Below are positions 10,601 to 21,396 of a stretch of DNA of 64,000 nucleotides, in pieces. The stretch lies in the NCBI GenBank assembly GCA_029339195.1, contig JAPTJF010000027.1:62001-126000 (forward strand). The letters are read 5' to 3'. Within the stretch, counting starts at the first letter, position 1; each line of letters begins with the position of its first letter. Under the pieces are notes generated by a model that was not told where the DNA came from, ran no database searches, and was given only the letters and a program-made list of their open reading frames with translations. The DNA is from Micractinium sp. NFX-FRZ. Its lineage: Eukaryota > Chlorophyta > Trebouxiophyceae > Chlorellales > Chlorellaceae. Position numbers and translations under genes: made by a program.

Positions 10601-11969
10601 ACACATCGATGCCAGGCCAGCAGCTGCTTCCCCCGCTCCTGCGCGCGTCATGGCATCCACCCAGTTGCGCAGGAAGATTAGAGATGCACGTATTGCCAGG
10701 TCAGCAGCCCACGCTAAACCTTGATGTGCAGCATTGCCAGGTGAGCAGCCACCCCTGCCAACCATCGTGATGAACAAGCAACGCCAGGTCAGCAGCCCAC
10801 ACTGAACCCACCGTGAGCAGGCCACCCACCCACCCCGTGCCACCCACCGTGATGAGCAGCACCGCCAGGTCAGCAGAGGCGGCAGGGTCGCAGGACGTGC
10901 GCACCCGCTCCACGTCCACAGAGTCCCACGCATCCTGAGGGCAGGCAGGCGGGCGGGCGGGGTGTGTGGGTGGGCAACACAGGGAGTCCATCAGAATGGT
11001 AAGGTGTTGCTCCGACATACAGGCTCAGATGGGCACTCTGCAGCTCTGGCCAAAATGCGCACCCCTCTCCCGCCCCCATGCAGGCACTACCATGTCTACA
11101 AAAAGAAGAGCCAGGTGCTCACATCGTGCAGGGAGAAGGCGCGCTGCAGCTTCAGCTCATGTGCGTTGCGCCCCCGGCCCCAGCCCCCATACTAAACATG
11201 TATAGACCAGAGAGTCACAGTGCACACCTTGTGCAGGGAGAAGGCGCGCTGCAGCTCGAGCTCCAAGGTGTGATACGCCCCCAGCTTCACGTGCTCGTTC
11301 TCAGTCATGTTTTTGCCCTTGAGCCGGATCTGCTGCCCTGCAGCGGCACGTGCATATCCAGGAGGAGTGTGGGTAGTGCAGGTCGGAGTTGGTGTGGCAG
11401 TCAGTATAGGCCAGGTACGGTGGCCGGGCTGCATGCCCAGCCACCATGCTATGCTGGGCTCTGCTGCTCGAACCAGTTGGTTTAAGTTTTAGTGCCCAGG
11501 ATCTTGTCAGCCAGCCGAAATCTGCCTCGGCCTGACTGCATCCCAGCATCACCTGCCCACCGCCCCACCCCACCACCACTTGGCTTGATGTCAACAGAAT
11601 TCCAGCAGCACCCACCTTCTGCATCGTACTCCACCCCTTCCACCGAAATCATCAGCCTGAGCTTCACGCGCTCGCTCTCTGCCCCAGTGCCGGTGTCCCG
11701 CTGGACCTTGCGGAAGGTGGATGCCTCCACGCGGTCCCCCTCCCGAATCAGGTTGTAGGCATGCCACAGATCCTCGCCTGCGGGCGTGGCAAAAGGGAAG
11801 CAGGGGAGCGGTGGCGCTGTGCTTCTGCCAGCGGCCGCTGCCTGCCTGCCACGGTGCCGCCGCCGCAGCCGCTGCTCCACACACCACCATCATCGGGCGC
11901 ACCCTCCTCCGGCACCATCTTGACCCATCCGGGCCCCTCTTTCGTCAGCTGCTTCTGCAAAAGCTTCAT
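7636..11969 (-). CDS. PELO: Pelota/Dom34, ribosome rescue factor
   Basis: Eleven exons, all in phase: 11903-11969, 11616-11777, 11228-11337, 10848-10934, 10259-10393, 9738-9843, 9307-9397, 9015-9081, 8675-8773, 8275-8362, 7636-7769; 381 residues, the usual Pelota length. Pelota with Hbs1 splits stalled ribosomes in no-go and nonstop mRNA decay. Recognisable blocks in order: [73 protein letters not shown] and [68 protein letters not shown], and the C-terminal [18 protein letters not shown]. The ending [11 protein letters not shown] is the usual acidic tail. Several introns carry duplicated exon edges (separate entries). It diverges from the diacylglycerol kinase. Confidence 0.95.
7966..8160. 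repeat. Two copies of Pelota exon-10 donor edge
   Basis: The exon-10 end and donor (about 8267-8318) recur at 8110-8160 and, more eroded and shorter, at 7966-8003. All keep the core 'cccacctg(c/t)(c/t)gccacctc' followed by a purine-poor run. Both copies are inside the last intron. Confidence 0.65.
10137..10185. repeat. Copy of Pelota exon-5 donor edge
   Basis: About 49 bases here align with 10237-10288, the end of exon 5 and its donor, with moderate mismatches and a short gap. A similar short copy of the exon-7 acceptor edge lies at 9484-9514, matching 9383-9414. Confidence 0.6.
10351..10409. repeat. Pelota exon-5 edge and its intronic copy
   Basis: The 59 bases 10351-10409 span the start of Pelota exon 5 and its acceptor. 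They recur at 10447-10505, 96 bases away inside the preceding intron, with about eight mismatches. The copy would still encode [10 protein letters not shown] on the minus strand, but it lacks the following codons. Confidence 0.75.
10686..10883. repeat. Tandem copies of Pelota exon-4 donor edge
   Basis: Units like 'gatgagcagcaccgccaggt' (exon 4 end, 10851-10870) recur as eroded copies near 10761-10800, 10717-10753 and 10686-10712. They form a loose minisatellite with units of roughly 35-40 bases that runs from the exon into the intron. Confidence 0.6.
11115..11158. repeat. Copy of Pelota exon-3 donor edge
   Basis: These 44 bases match 11220-11263, the end of exon 3 plus its splice donor, with about four or five mismatches at an offset of 105 bases. 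The copy lies inside intron 3. Confidence 0.75.
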
Positions 11970-12564
11970 CGCGCCGGCCAGCCGTCAAGGCCGGGACTCT
12001 ATTATAGAGCGGCCTGCTGCTGCCAAAGTCAATTCAAGATGGGTCAGGTGATCATGGGCACGTGTGTCTTGCGCGGAAAACAGCGGGTTTCCGAGAGTCC
12101 GAAGCAGCCCGTTGCGAGCTGGGCACTTTGTCAAGCCTATCAAAGTTTGAGACCTCACATGCGAATTTGCAAGTGCCCATGAGGGCAATGGGGCGACAAA
12201 CTTGGTGCCGTGCTCCGTCGTGCTGCGCACCTTGACGCGCGCCTTAGCGCAGCCTTTCGCCCCTGCACGCAGTCCAAACGTGTGCTATGTGTGCGCACAC
12301 TGTCCAGATCTCCTGCACCACGGGAAGGGTGCGGAGCGGCAGCAGTGCAGAACCCTCCCTTGCCGGGCCTTCCCTGGCTCTGTAACCCACACCTCAAGTA
12401 GACACTGGTCGCCCTTTGCGGAATCGCCGCCGCCAGCCTTGCCAGCTTCCACCCCCACTTCTGCCCCGCCGGCGTCGCCCACCGGCGCTACCGCCGCCAG
12501 CACCGCCGCCACCGCGCGGCTATCATCGCATTTTGCACCGCAGCGGCGAGCGCTCGTCGTCAGA
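11970..12564. promoter_or_regulatory. Shared divergent promoter, Pelota / DGK
   Basis: This is the 595-base space between the two divergent starts. The kinase frame stays open upstream to 12202, so part of it may be coding; otherwise it holds both promoters and 5' UTRs. No specific element is recognised. Confidence 0.4.
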
Positions 12565-14908
12565 ATGAGTGCTGACGCCGCGTGCCTGCACTCGCCGCTG
12601 CTCACGGCTTGGGCGGCCTTCCTGGCCCGCCTGGCGGCATCGGGCTGCAGCCTGCTAGAGTTGGAGCACTGCCCACCCGCCCAACTCGGCGCCGACGGCG
12701 TCTGCGCCACCGCCGGCTGGCTGCTCTCCTTGGGTGCCGCCCTGCTGCTGGTGGCGGCGATGGCGGTCACCTCCGGCCGCCGCCTGCTGAGATGGATGAG
12801 CCTCCGCGATGGCACTCGCATGGTGGCGGTGGCGGTGGACGTGGCACGGGAGCTGCGCAAAGCACAGCCAGCAGCCTACCCACAAGTGCCCCACATGTTT
12901 GGGGCGGCCCCGCCGGGCGCCGGCGCGGACCCCCTTGCGCCGCAGCTGTGCGGCGTGTGCCGCAGCAGCATCGCGCCTGGCGCCGCAGCAGCTGCCTCGC
13001 TGGCATGCTGCTTCTCTTGTGGGCTGCTGGTACACGACGGCTGCGCCCGCAAGGCCAGCAAGACGTGCCGCCCGCTGTGCTGCGCCGGGCGCAGCCTGCC
13101 GCACCACTGGAAGGCGCGCGGGACGGTGCTGGAGGAGGAAGACGATGTGAGGCGGCTGGCCCGCCCGCCTGCCTGCCCGCCTGCCTGCTGCCTGCCTGCC
13201 TGCCTGCCTGCCTGCATACTAGGCAGCCTGCTGTCATGGCTGCGCGGTTAGAGGGCCTGCCTGCCTGCCTGCCTGCCTGCCTGCTTGAAGGGCCTGCCCC
13301 GTCAGCCTGCCTGCCTGCCTGCCTGGCCAAACTGCATCCTTCCACACCCTCGCGGCGCCCCTGTGCAGGCAGCCGAGGGCGGCCAGAACAGCTGCCTGTA
13401 CTGCGGCGAGCCAGCGGAGGCCAGCGGCGACGTGCTGGCGCCAGCAGAGCCGCTGTGGCGCTGCACCCTGTGCTGCGGCGTCTGCCACGTGTCCTGCTTC
13501 TGCGAATCCCACCCTGAGCTGCCCACAGTGGCTGCCAAGCTTCGCTCCCTTTTGGCAGACAGTGATGGCGTCGGCAGCGGCAGCGGGGGCGGCGAGAATG
13601 GGCGTGTCCCCAAGCAGGGCTTGGCCAGAAGGCGGCAGCCAGGGCAGGGCAGGGTGAGCAGCGACCGCAGCCGCGGCACCAACACCGGCGGCAGCAGCAG
13701 CAGCAGCGACGGAGAGGGCAGAACACGGCAGCCGGCATCGCCAGTAGCAGCTGCAACCACAGCAGCTGGTGCAGCTGGCGCAGCAGGCACAGCGGCAGGC
13801 ACAGCAGCAGCGGCAGCCGGCGCTCCCAATGGCAGCTTGTTGCGGCGCCGTCGAGCAGGGGCGGGCCGGACGCCTCCTCGCTCGCTCAGCTCGGCCTGGC
13901 TGCAGGCCTTGGCTGGGGTGGTGGGCGGCGGCCCTGCGGAGGCCAGCACGCCAGGCAGCAGCGAGGACAGCGGATATGGGAGCGACAGCGAGTCGGGTGA
14001 GTGTTTGTGCTACTTTATAACAAAGATATGATAAGGGAGCAAGTATAAGTGGCACTGCCAGTGCGCCTTGTCGTCAGTGTTGCTATCCACCAAGGCCACC
14101 GCTGTCTCCTGTGTGTGGGGCGGCGTGTTGCTCTTTGTTACCGCTGCCACCCTTGCTGGCAGGAGCCACGCATGTCCGGGGTTGCATGCAGTGCTGGTGC
14201 CATGCCCTCCCCTCCCCACCACCTGCCCTGCTCTGTGTTGCCAACGATGGGTTGTGTGGTCGGCTGGCAGGTGGACCGATACGTTTCAATGATTGGCACG
14301 TGCACCCTGCCAACCCGTCCCCTGCGTATTTTGTTAATCATTGGAATCTGCACCCCCTGCAGATGGGCTGTATGATGCGCGGCTGCAGAGGCGGCGCTGG
14401 CAGCGGCGGCGCCGCCGGCGCCTGCTTGCCCAGGATTTGGCCAGGCTGGACGAGTGCACGCTGGGCCCGCTGAGGTGAGCAGCCAGCACAGCAGGCACAG
14501 CATGCAGCAGGATTGATGGTGTGTGGCAGAGTGTGGCCAGGCTGGACGAGTGCCCGCTGGGCCCGCTGAGGCGAGTGGACAGCACAGCAGGCACAGCAGG
14601 CAGCGATGTGCTCAATGGCCGGCCAGTTATGGAGCTCCCCCGCCTGCCCTGCCTTGCCTGCCCAGCCCGTCCCACACAATTCAACCAAGGCTGGCATGAG
14701 GGGCTGCTGCCACCGCGCACGTCGCACCTTGCCTTGCCTGCAGGCGGTCCGTGCTGCCTCCGACGGCGGTGCGCCCTGCGCTGCGCAGCGGCGGAAGCTC
14801 AGAAGCAAAGCTAGAGCTGGAAGAGGCGTTGGCAGCAGAGGGGTGCAGCGTCCCCAGCACCCCGGGGGGACGGCTGCTGGGCGAGCAAGAGCAGCAGGAG
14901 CAGCAGGC

Positions 14909-14943
<35 letters not shown>

Positions 14944-17677
14944 GGAAGTGGCAGCAGCAGCTAGCGGAGCGCCTCACCTCCGCCCTTGGAACAGCGCATA
15001 CCACAGCGCCGGGCGATGGCAACACAGGCGGCGGCGCAGCGGGCGGCAGCAAGGCAGGCGGCAGCGCAGCCGGCGGCGGCACGACCGGCGGCGGTGGCGG
15101 GCGGAAGAAGAGCAGCAGCTGGTGGCAGCGCCTGTACCGCCCCAAGCACGCCCAGTGGCAGGACTATCGTCTGGAGGAGCTGCCCCCTGGATGCAAACCG
15201 CTGCTGGTGTTTGTGGTAAGTGCAGAGGCCATCAGCAGAATCGTGTTGTGGGTGTGGATGTACTTGAAGCTTGCAGGGTGCCCGCTACAAACAGCACAAT
15301 CCGGCACAGCACAGCACAGCGCAGCACAGCGCAGCAACATCTGTCCTCCCCACTCTGCCGCCCTCCCATGCCCTTCAGAACACCAAAAGCGGGCCGCAGG
15401 TGGGCGCCGCCCTGCGCCGACGCTTCCTGCGTGCCCTGCACCCCCTCCAGGTCGGTGCCCCGCTGTGCTGTGCTGTGCTGCGCTGTGCGGTGCTGTGCTG
15501 TGTAGTGCTTTCCTCCGCTTTCCTCCGCTGTGCTGTGCTGCGCTGCCTGCCTTACACTCACTCCAGGTGTGCTGACCGGGGCCCCGCTGTGCTGTGTCCC
15601 GCTGTGCTATGCTGTGCTATGACGTGCTGCCCTCCCAGCTTGTTTTGCTTGCGCTGCATGCTGTGCTGTGCCATGTCTCCCGTGTGGCACCTCTCATCAT
15701 TCAGCAGCGCCGCCGCTGCCGCTGTGGTTGCTCTCCCTCTAGCCGCCGTGGCACCCTCTTCTCACTGCTTGCACCTGCGTATCATGCGGCTGGCACACCT
15801 CCCCCAAACTTGCAGCTGCAGCCCCATCAGTCAAGAAGGCTCTCGGATTGATTGGATGCTTGATTGGACTGAGCCCCCGGCGCCCTTCTCCCCTGCTTCA
15901 ACCTTGCCCGCTCCCCCCCCGTTGCGCCGGGTTTCAAGTTTGAACACAGGCGCCCACAGTGGCCCTCCTCCGCCCTTCAAGAAACGAGTTGTCTCTCTCA
16001 GTCACACCTCCCCTGTTCCGCCCGGCAGGTGGTGGAGCTCCCACGCCAGAAGCCCGACCCGGCGCTGCAGCTGTTTGCCGGGGTGGCCGCACACGTGCGC
16101 ATCCTGGTCGTCGGAGGCGATGGCAGCGGTGGGTGGGGGTGCGAGTGTGTGTGTGTGTGTGTTTGAGGTTGAGCGTGTGGGAACGTTGAGGTTGTCACAA
16201 CCTAGCACCGCCTGCTGCTGGTGCAGCTCGCTTCTCCCACGCACCACGACTGCTGCAGCCCACCCCAGCCCAACACACGTGCCCCCGCCTCCTCCCCCTC
16301 TGCCGCCCTGCTGCACACTAATCTAACCCTCCAACAAAGAAGAGGAGCGTAGGCCTTATTCACACCTGCAACCATGTCTGCCGTGCCTCCCTTCCTGCTT
16401 TTCCTTGCCTGCCCGCAGTTGCCTGGGTGCTCAACTGCCTGGAGGAGCTCAAAGAGGCGCAGGCTGCCCAGGGCAACCCTGACTGGAGGCCTCCCCCCGT
16501 GGCAGTGCTGCCGCTGGGCACAGGTGCGCGGGCTGCGAAACCACGCAGGCGGTGGCCGGGCTGGCCAGGGGTAGCTTGCAGGGGCTGGTCGTGTTGCACA
16601 GAGGGGCACTCCCGCTGTGCACGGTACCATGGCATGCACCCCACAGCAGGCACCCCTCCGGCTGGCTAGTTGCCGTCACGCGTACGGCATTGGTCCCAGC
16701 GCTACCAACCCCTGTGCCTGCCCTGCCGTGTGGCAGCCTTCCACCGCACCCAGTGCTGCTAAAGTCAGCACCCCCGGCTGTGTTCCCTGGGGCGCAGGCA
16801 ACGACTTGGCGCGCTGCCTGGGCTGGGGCAGCGGGCACGGAGCGTGGCACGCTGAGGGGGTGGGCACGATGCTGGCAGAGGTGCAGCACGCGGCGCCGCT
16901 CCACATTGACAGGCAAGCAGGGCGCAAGCAGCCGGGCTGGCCGGCCTTGGGGGATGGCTGGTGGCATGATGCCGGCGGGGCTGTGGCGGCGGCAGCAGCT
17001 GGAGGGGAGAGCAGTGCCTGCAGCCGTGCAACACGGGTCCCAGAGCAGCAGCTTGTTGTGCTGCAAAGAGGTGAGGGTAGCCTCTGGGCCTGAACGAGAG
17101 ACGTCCTGCCCTGCTCCGCAGATGGAGCGTGAGCTTCGCCCCGCCACCCGCCCCGCAGCCGCCCGCCTCCACCCCCAAAGGTTTGCTCCCTGCGCGCCTG
17201 CCACCCGCCACGCCCAGTCAGCTGCACGCGTAGGCCGCTCTGGGCAGCATGCATGCCACTCCCTTGCCATCCCTCACTCCCCGCATGTTGCATTTACACC
17301 TGCCAGCACGCCCGCTATCCATGCCTTGCTTGACAACATGTGGTGGCTGCCCTCCCACCCCCTCTCCGGCCTCCCCCCTCTTCCACACCTGCAGACAAAC
17401 TGGTCAGCGTGCTGCGGCGGCACAGCCTAGTCATGTCAGCCGCCGGGCCCTCGGGCGGCGGCGGTGCCGGCAGCGGCGGCGGCAGCGACGGCGGTGCAGC
17501 CAAGCCGGCGGTTGTGCGGCAGATGAACAATTACCTGGGGATTGGCGTGGACGCCAAGGCGAGCTGCTGCGCTTGTGCTGCGCCGTGCTGTGTGCTGCTG
17601 TGCTGTGCTGTGACATCCTGCGCTGTGCTGCATGTGCTGGGGCATGCAGCGCTGCAGCACACCCCGCTCCCAACACA

Positions 17678-17714
<37 letters not shown>

Positions 17715-20151
17715 TCTGTGCTGTGTGATGCCCTACTGGAGCGCCTACCCACCCACCCGCCCACGCCATCCCTGCTCCCTTCCTTTCCTCCTCCCCTCCC
17801 TGAACTGCCCCAGGTGGCGCTGGAGTTCCACCACATGCGGGAGCAGTTCCCCTCCCTCTTCTTCTCCCAGCTGGGAAACAAGTTCTGGTGAGGGTCGCCC
17901 TGCCCGACACCAGCTTAGAAGCCTGCTGCCCTGCTGGCCCTGCTGGCCCGCTGCCTTGGTTCCTGCTGCCCTGCTGGCCCTGCTGCCCTGCTGGCCCTGC
18001 TGCCCTGCTGGCCCTGCTGTCCTGCTGGCCCTGCCTCCACCTCCCCTTCACCAGCAGCCAACAGTGCAACATGTTGCAGACTCTGCGCACATCCCGCTTG
18101 CATGGCGCACACCCTTCAACCCCTGTTCCTGATCGTACACGCGTCATGCCTCTGCCTGCCGCGCAGGTACACGGCGGTTGGCGGCAAGGACATTGTGTCT
18201 GGCCACGCCTGCTGCAACCTGGCTCAGAAGCTGCAGGCAAGCGGTGCTTCCTGCACATGCCGCGCTGCTGCTGCTGCCCTGTGCTGTGTGTGCCCTGGCT
18301 CTGCTGCAGACCGGCAGTGCACTTGCCCATGCACGCTGTGCTGCGCTGGGTTGCCGTCTGCGTCGCGTTCTGCTGTGACACCCCCCTGCCACGCCCCACC
18401 CACCCATGCTTTTCCTTGCCCACAGGTGTCGTGCGATGGTCGGCCAGTGTCCCTGCCCACCGACATTGAGGGGCTCATGGTGCTCAACATCAACTCATAC
18501 ATGGTGAGCTGTGGAAGTGTTGTGTGTGTGGGAGCAGACAGCGAGGAAAGAACCCATGCATCTGCAGGGCCTTGTGAGCTGGTGGTCAAACATCAGCACA
18601 AGTGCATTGCATGGGCCGCTGCCATGCTCAAGGTTGTCGGTGGGCTGCTACTTCCCTCGAAGGGAAAGGAAATAAGGCTGCTACTTCCCTCGAAGGAAAG
18701 GGAAGTAACAGCCTCAGAGCCATGCAGTAGCTACTGCCGTTACCATGTGACTCGCCCTTCCATGCAAAACGAACCACCGCCTTGTGCCGCACCCTGCAGG
18801 GTGGTGTGGACCTCTGGCGCAACAGCTACTCGCTGCCAGGCTACGGGGACCCTGGCAGCAGCCGGCGCAGCCACCAGCAGAGCATGTTTGACGGCCGTGT
18901 GGAGGTGGGTGGGCGGGGGCTAGGGTTTAGAGTTTGGGGTTCAGGGTGCAGGGGTGGGTGGGCGTTTTGATAAAGCTTTGTATCGTGGCCGTTGGATGAT
19001 GCGCAAGAGTTGAGGGCTGACGTTGGCAGGGCAGCGTTGGGGAAGAGTGGAGCAGCAGAGCACGACAGGAGGCTGGGTGGAGGTGGGGCATCTGCGTCGG
19101 GGTGCGTTGGGGCGGCTGGGTGGGTGTTTGGGGTGGGGGTGCCTAATGCACACGGAGGCTTGGGCCTGCAGAGGGGCGCCCCCGACCTGGCAGCCCTCCC
19201 GTGATCGCTCACTTACACCCCCCTGTGCCCTGCAGATTGTGGCTGTGTACGGCAGCTGGCACCTGGGCCAGATCCAGGTGGGGCTGTCCCGAGCGGTGCG
19301 GCTGGGGCAGGGGCGAGAGGTGACCATCAGCACAACCACAGCGCTGCCCATGCAGGTGGGTGGGTGGGTGGGTGGGTGCCCGCTGGGCTCCCAAGTGCCC
19401 GTGACAGCGGCACACTCTGTTTGAGCGTGGGCTCACCTGCTCTGGGAAACGGGCTGCCGGCTGGTCATGGGGGTGCGGACGGGGTTTAGGGTTTAGGGGC
19501 CAGGCCGAGGGTGAGGGCGGGGGTGAGGGCGGGTTTGTGAGCAAGCGAGCGGAGTGTGGGCTCAGGGCATAATATGCCTGGCAGAGCGCTTGCATGCTGA
19601 GTCTTGCTCAGTCCGAGCGGCATGTGTGCTTGTGATGTGTGTGTGGGGCTGCAGTTGTGGGTTGCCCTCACGCCTGGTAATCTAACGGCGAGCCAGGAGT
19701 CAATCAAGAGTATTCACAAACTCTCAGATGAACATGTCATCAACATGCATCTCCCCTATTGCTGCTGCAGATTGATGGCGAGCCGTGGGTGCAAGCGTCG
19801 GCGGCGGTGGCCATTGGCCGCCGGGAGCAGGGCCTGGTGCTGCGCCGTGTGCAGAGCAAGCCGCTGGCTCGGATGATGCAGGTACTCGGCGGGGTGCTGG
19901 GAGGGGCGGGTGGTTAGGGTTGTTGACTGCCCACAGCATAAGGTGGGGTTGTTGAGGAGCAAGCGTGTGTCCTTGGTGCACCGCACCGCGCTGGATGGGC
20001 ACCAAACGCCTCCACCCTGCCTGCCCCGCAGGCGGTGTCAGAGGTGCTGGAGGAAAGTGAGCGGCGAGGGTCCATTAGCGCTGTGCAACACCACACGCTC
20101 ATGGCCGACTTGTCAGCCAAGCTGCAGCCCCTGCTGCTCAACACAGCTTGA
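12565..20151 (+). CDS. DGK: Diacylglycerol kinase, plant type with C1 domains
   Basis: Seventeen exons in phase: 12565-13146, 13369-13996, 14363-14474, 14744-15215, 15379-15450, 16029-16128, 16419-16523, 16798-16912, 17122-17180, 17395-17558, 17814-17887, 18167-18236, 18426-18503, 18800-18904, 19236-19355, 19771-19881, 20032-20151; 1028 residues. The enzyme phosphorylates diacylglycerol to phosphatidic acid. It has an N-terminal hydrophobic segment (about 51-73, LLSLGAALLLVAAMAV), a C1-like zinc region starting CGVC near 129 and another Cys-rich block near 203 (CLYCGEP...), a long Ser/Ala-rich linker, a polyglutamine run near 494-506, then the catalytic domain with ILVVGGDGSVAWVLN near 648 and VLPLGTGNDLARCLGWG. 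The accessory domain includes GIGVDAKVALEFHHMRE, LMVLNINSYMGGVDLW and the C-terminal beta region. Introns after 16912, 17558 and 18236 use GC donors, each forced by conserved protein sequence. Upstream in-frame Met codons (from 12202) are possible starts. Confidence 0.93.
13162..13324 (+). repeat. GCCT tetranucleotide repeat
   Basis: Several runs of (gcct)n lie in intron 1 of the kinase gene. Similar runs occur at 50093-50164 and 61250-61320 in introns of other genes. Simple repeat, no function inferred. Confidence 0.8.
14532..14605 (+). repeat. Copy of DGK exon-3 donor edge
   Basis: About 70 bases match 14437-14507, which spans the exon coding LARLDECTLGPLR, its donor and part of the intron, at a 95-base offset with few mismatches. 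In the copy the donor reads GCGAGT instead of GTGAGC. Confidence 0.8.
14902..14943 (+). repeat. CAG repeat coding polyglutamine
   Basis: An in-frame run of CAG codons in DGK exon 4 encodes about a dozen glutamines within a Gln/Ala-rich linker. Confidence 0.9.
17677..17712 (+). repeat. CA dinucleotide microsatellite
   Basis: An (ac)n run lies in DGK intron 10. A (ctgccctgctggc)-type minisatellite follows in intron 11 at about 17925-18035. Confidence 0.9.
18645..18708 (+). repeat. Tandem palindromic unit in DGK intron 13
   Basis: A unit of about 32 bases occurs twice in tandem (18645-18677, 18678-18708). Each holds ttccctcgaagg(g)aa, a near-perfect inverted repeat able to form a short hairpin. 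Confidence 0.75.
18918..19502 (+). repeat. Telomere-like TTTAGGG repeats in introns
   Basis: Two exact TTTAGGG units occur at about 19485-19500, and a degenerate cluster (tagggtttagagtttggggttcaggg) lies at 18920-18945. They are in different introns of the kinase gene. TTTAGGG is the plant and Chlorella telomere unit. Confidence 0.6.
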
Positions 20152-21396
20152 GCGGTGCCCACGCGCGGGGGCAGCTCGCGCATGTCATTTCGCAGCAGCC
20201 CCATTGCCAACGTCCGCCTGTTGTGCTTCCTGCCCATGCCCACGGGCCTCTGCCCATGCTGCAGCGCCACGGCTGCTGCTGTGTGTCACCGACCCTCAAA
20301 GCCCTGCCTGCCATTTGCAACCAAAAAAATTGTTCGGCTCTTACAGGGCAGTGGGGACGGGTTATGGAAGCGAATGTGCAGGGGCCTCCCAGGGGGGGCT
20401 ATTTGGACAGGGGCTGGGGGCGGGGTGGCGCAGACGGCGCACACAACATGGGAGGGAGGCTCAGGCAGGCCGGCAATAGTGCAGAATTGATGGGCATCAT
20501 AGACAGAGGAGAGGGGACGGAGTGGCAAGGGCATGGGGGGCGAATCGGCCTCACACGCTGCTTCCTGTGTTTGGCGGGGGGCACCAGGTGCATGCAGGTA
20601 GTGCAAACAAGAGGGGAGGGGTGTACTGGAAAACTGCGCTTGCGGGGGGCGCAAGCAGGCTGACGGGCAAATGCGTGGCAGGGAAGGAGGGCAGGGGCAG
20701 GCAGGCAGGCGGGCGGGCAAAGGGGGCAATAGAACAAGCGTCCCGGCAGTGCGGCAGTCAGGATGGGAGAGAGTCGAGTTGTGGGGCCACCGGTGAGAAG
20801 GCGGGGCTGGGAGTTCAAGTTAAGAGTAGTCGGGTTGGCTGGAGGGTGCAGCTTGCCGCAACACAGGGGGGTGGCCCGGTGAACGAGCGAGTTGCAAGTG
20901 GCGGCGTCGCCGTCAGTGCTTTTCCCATCCTGTGCGGGCGCAGCATGCATTGGGTGTTACTGCCGCGCTGCTGCCGCTGCTGTTGCTGCGAAACAGGGGC
21001 TCCTGGCTAGCGCTGCTGCCGGGGCTGGTGCTGCTGCCGCTTCAGTCGGCGAGGCTGGGTGGAAAGAAGAGGCTGGAACGAATAGGGTGTTGGGATGCTG
21101 GGGTGCTACTGGGCGCTCAAGCTGCGCTGGGGAAGAATCAAGAATCGGTTGCGCGTGCTCTGCGTATGCCGAGCTGAGCGTATGGTGGGGCTTGGGACAC
21201 TTGCCTGCTATCTGCTGGCGAAATGCCTGCTGAGCAGCCCAGCGGGCGGAGCTGCCCCATCTACTGGGCAGCAGGCCGGCGGGCAGAGCTGCCTTGTTTG
21301 CTGGATGCCGGGCCCATGAGCGGCACGGTGAAGCTGGGCCAGCACCATCTGTGCTGCCCAGCTGACCGGGCCGCCTGGCTCAGGGGCGCGGGGGGG
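20152..21396. other. Convergent intergenic region
   Basis: This is the space between the kinase stop and the BTB gene stop (opposite strand). It should hold both 3' UTRs. The middle part (20400-20900) is G-rich on the plus strand. I recognise no coding exon or RNA gene. Confidence 0.55.

Noticed and set aside
12202..12564. Upstream extension of the DGK N-terminus (121 codons)
   Set aside because: Open and in frame, but it has no recognisable content and overlaps the likely promoter shared with Pelota; kept as an alternative only.
13162..13324. GCCT-rich repeats as a possible CRISPR-like array
   Set aside because: Simple tetranucleotide slippage repeat without spacers.
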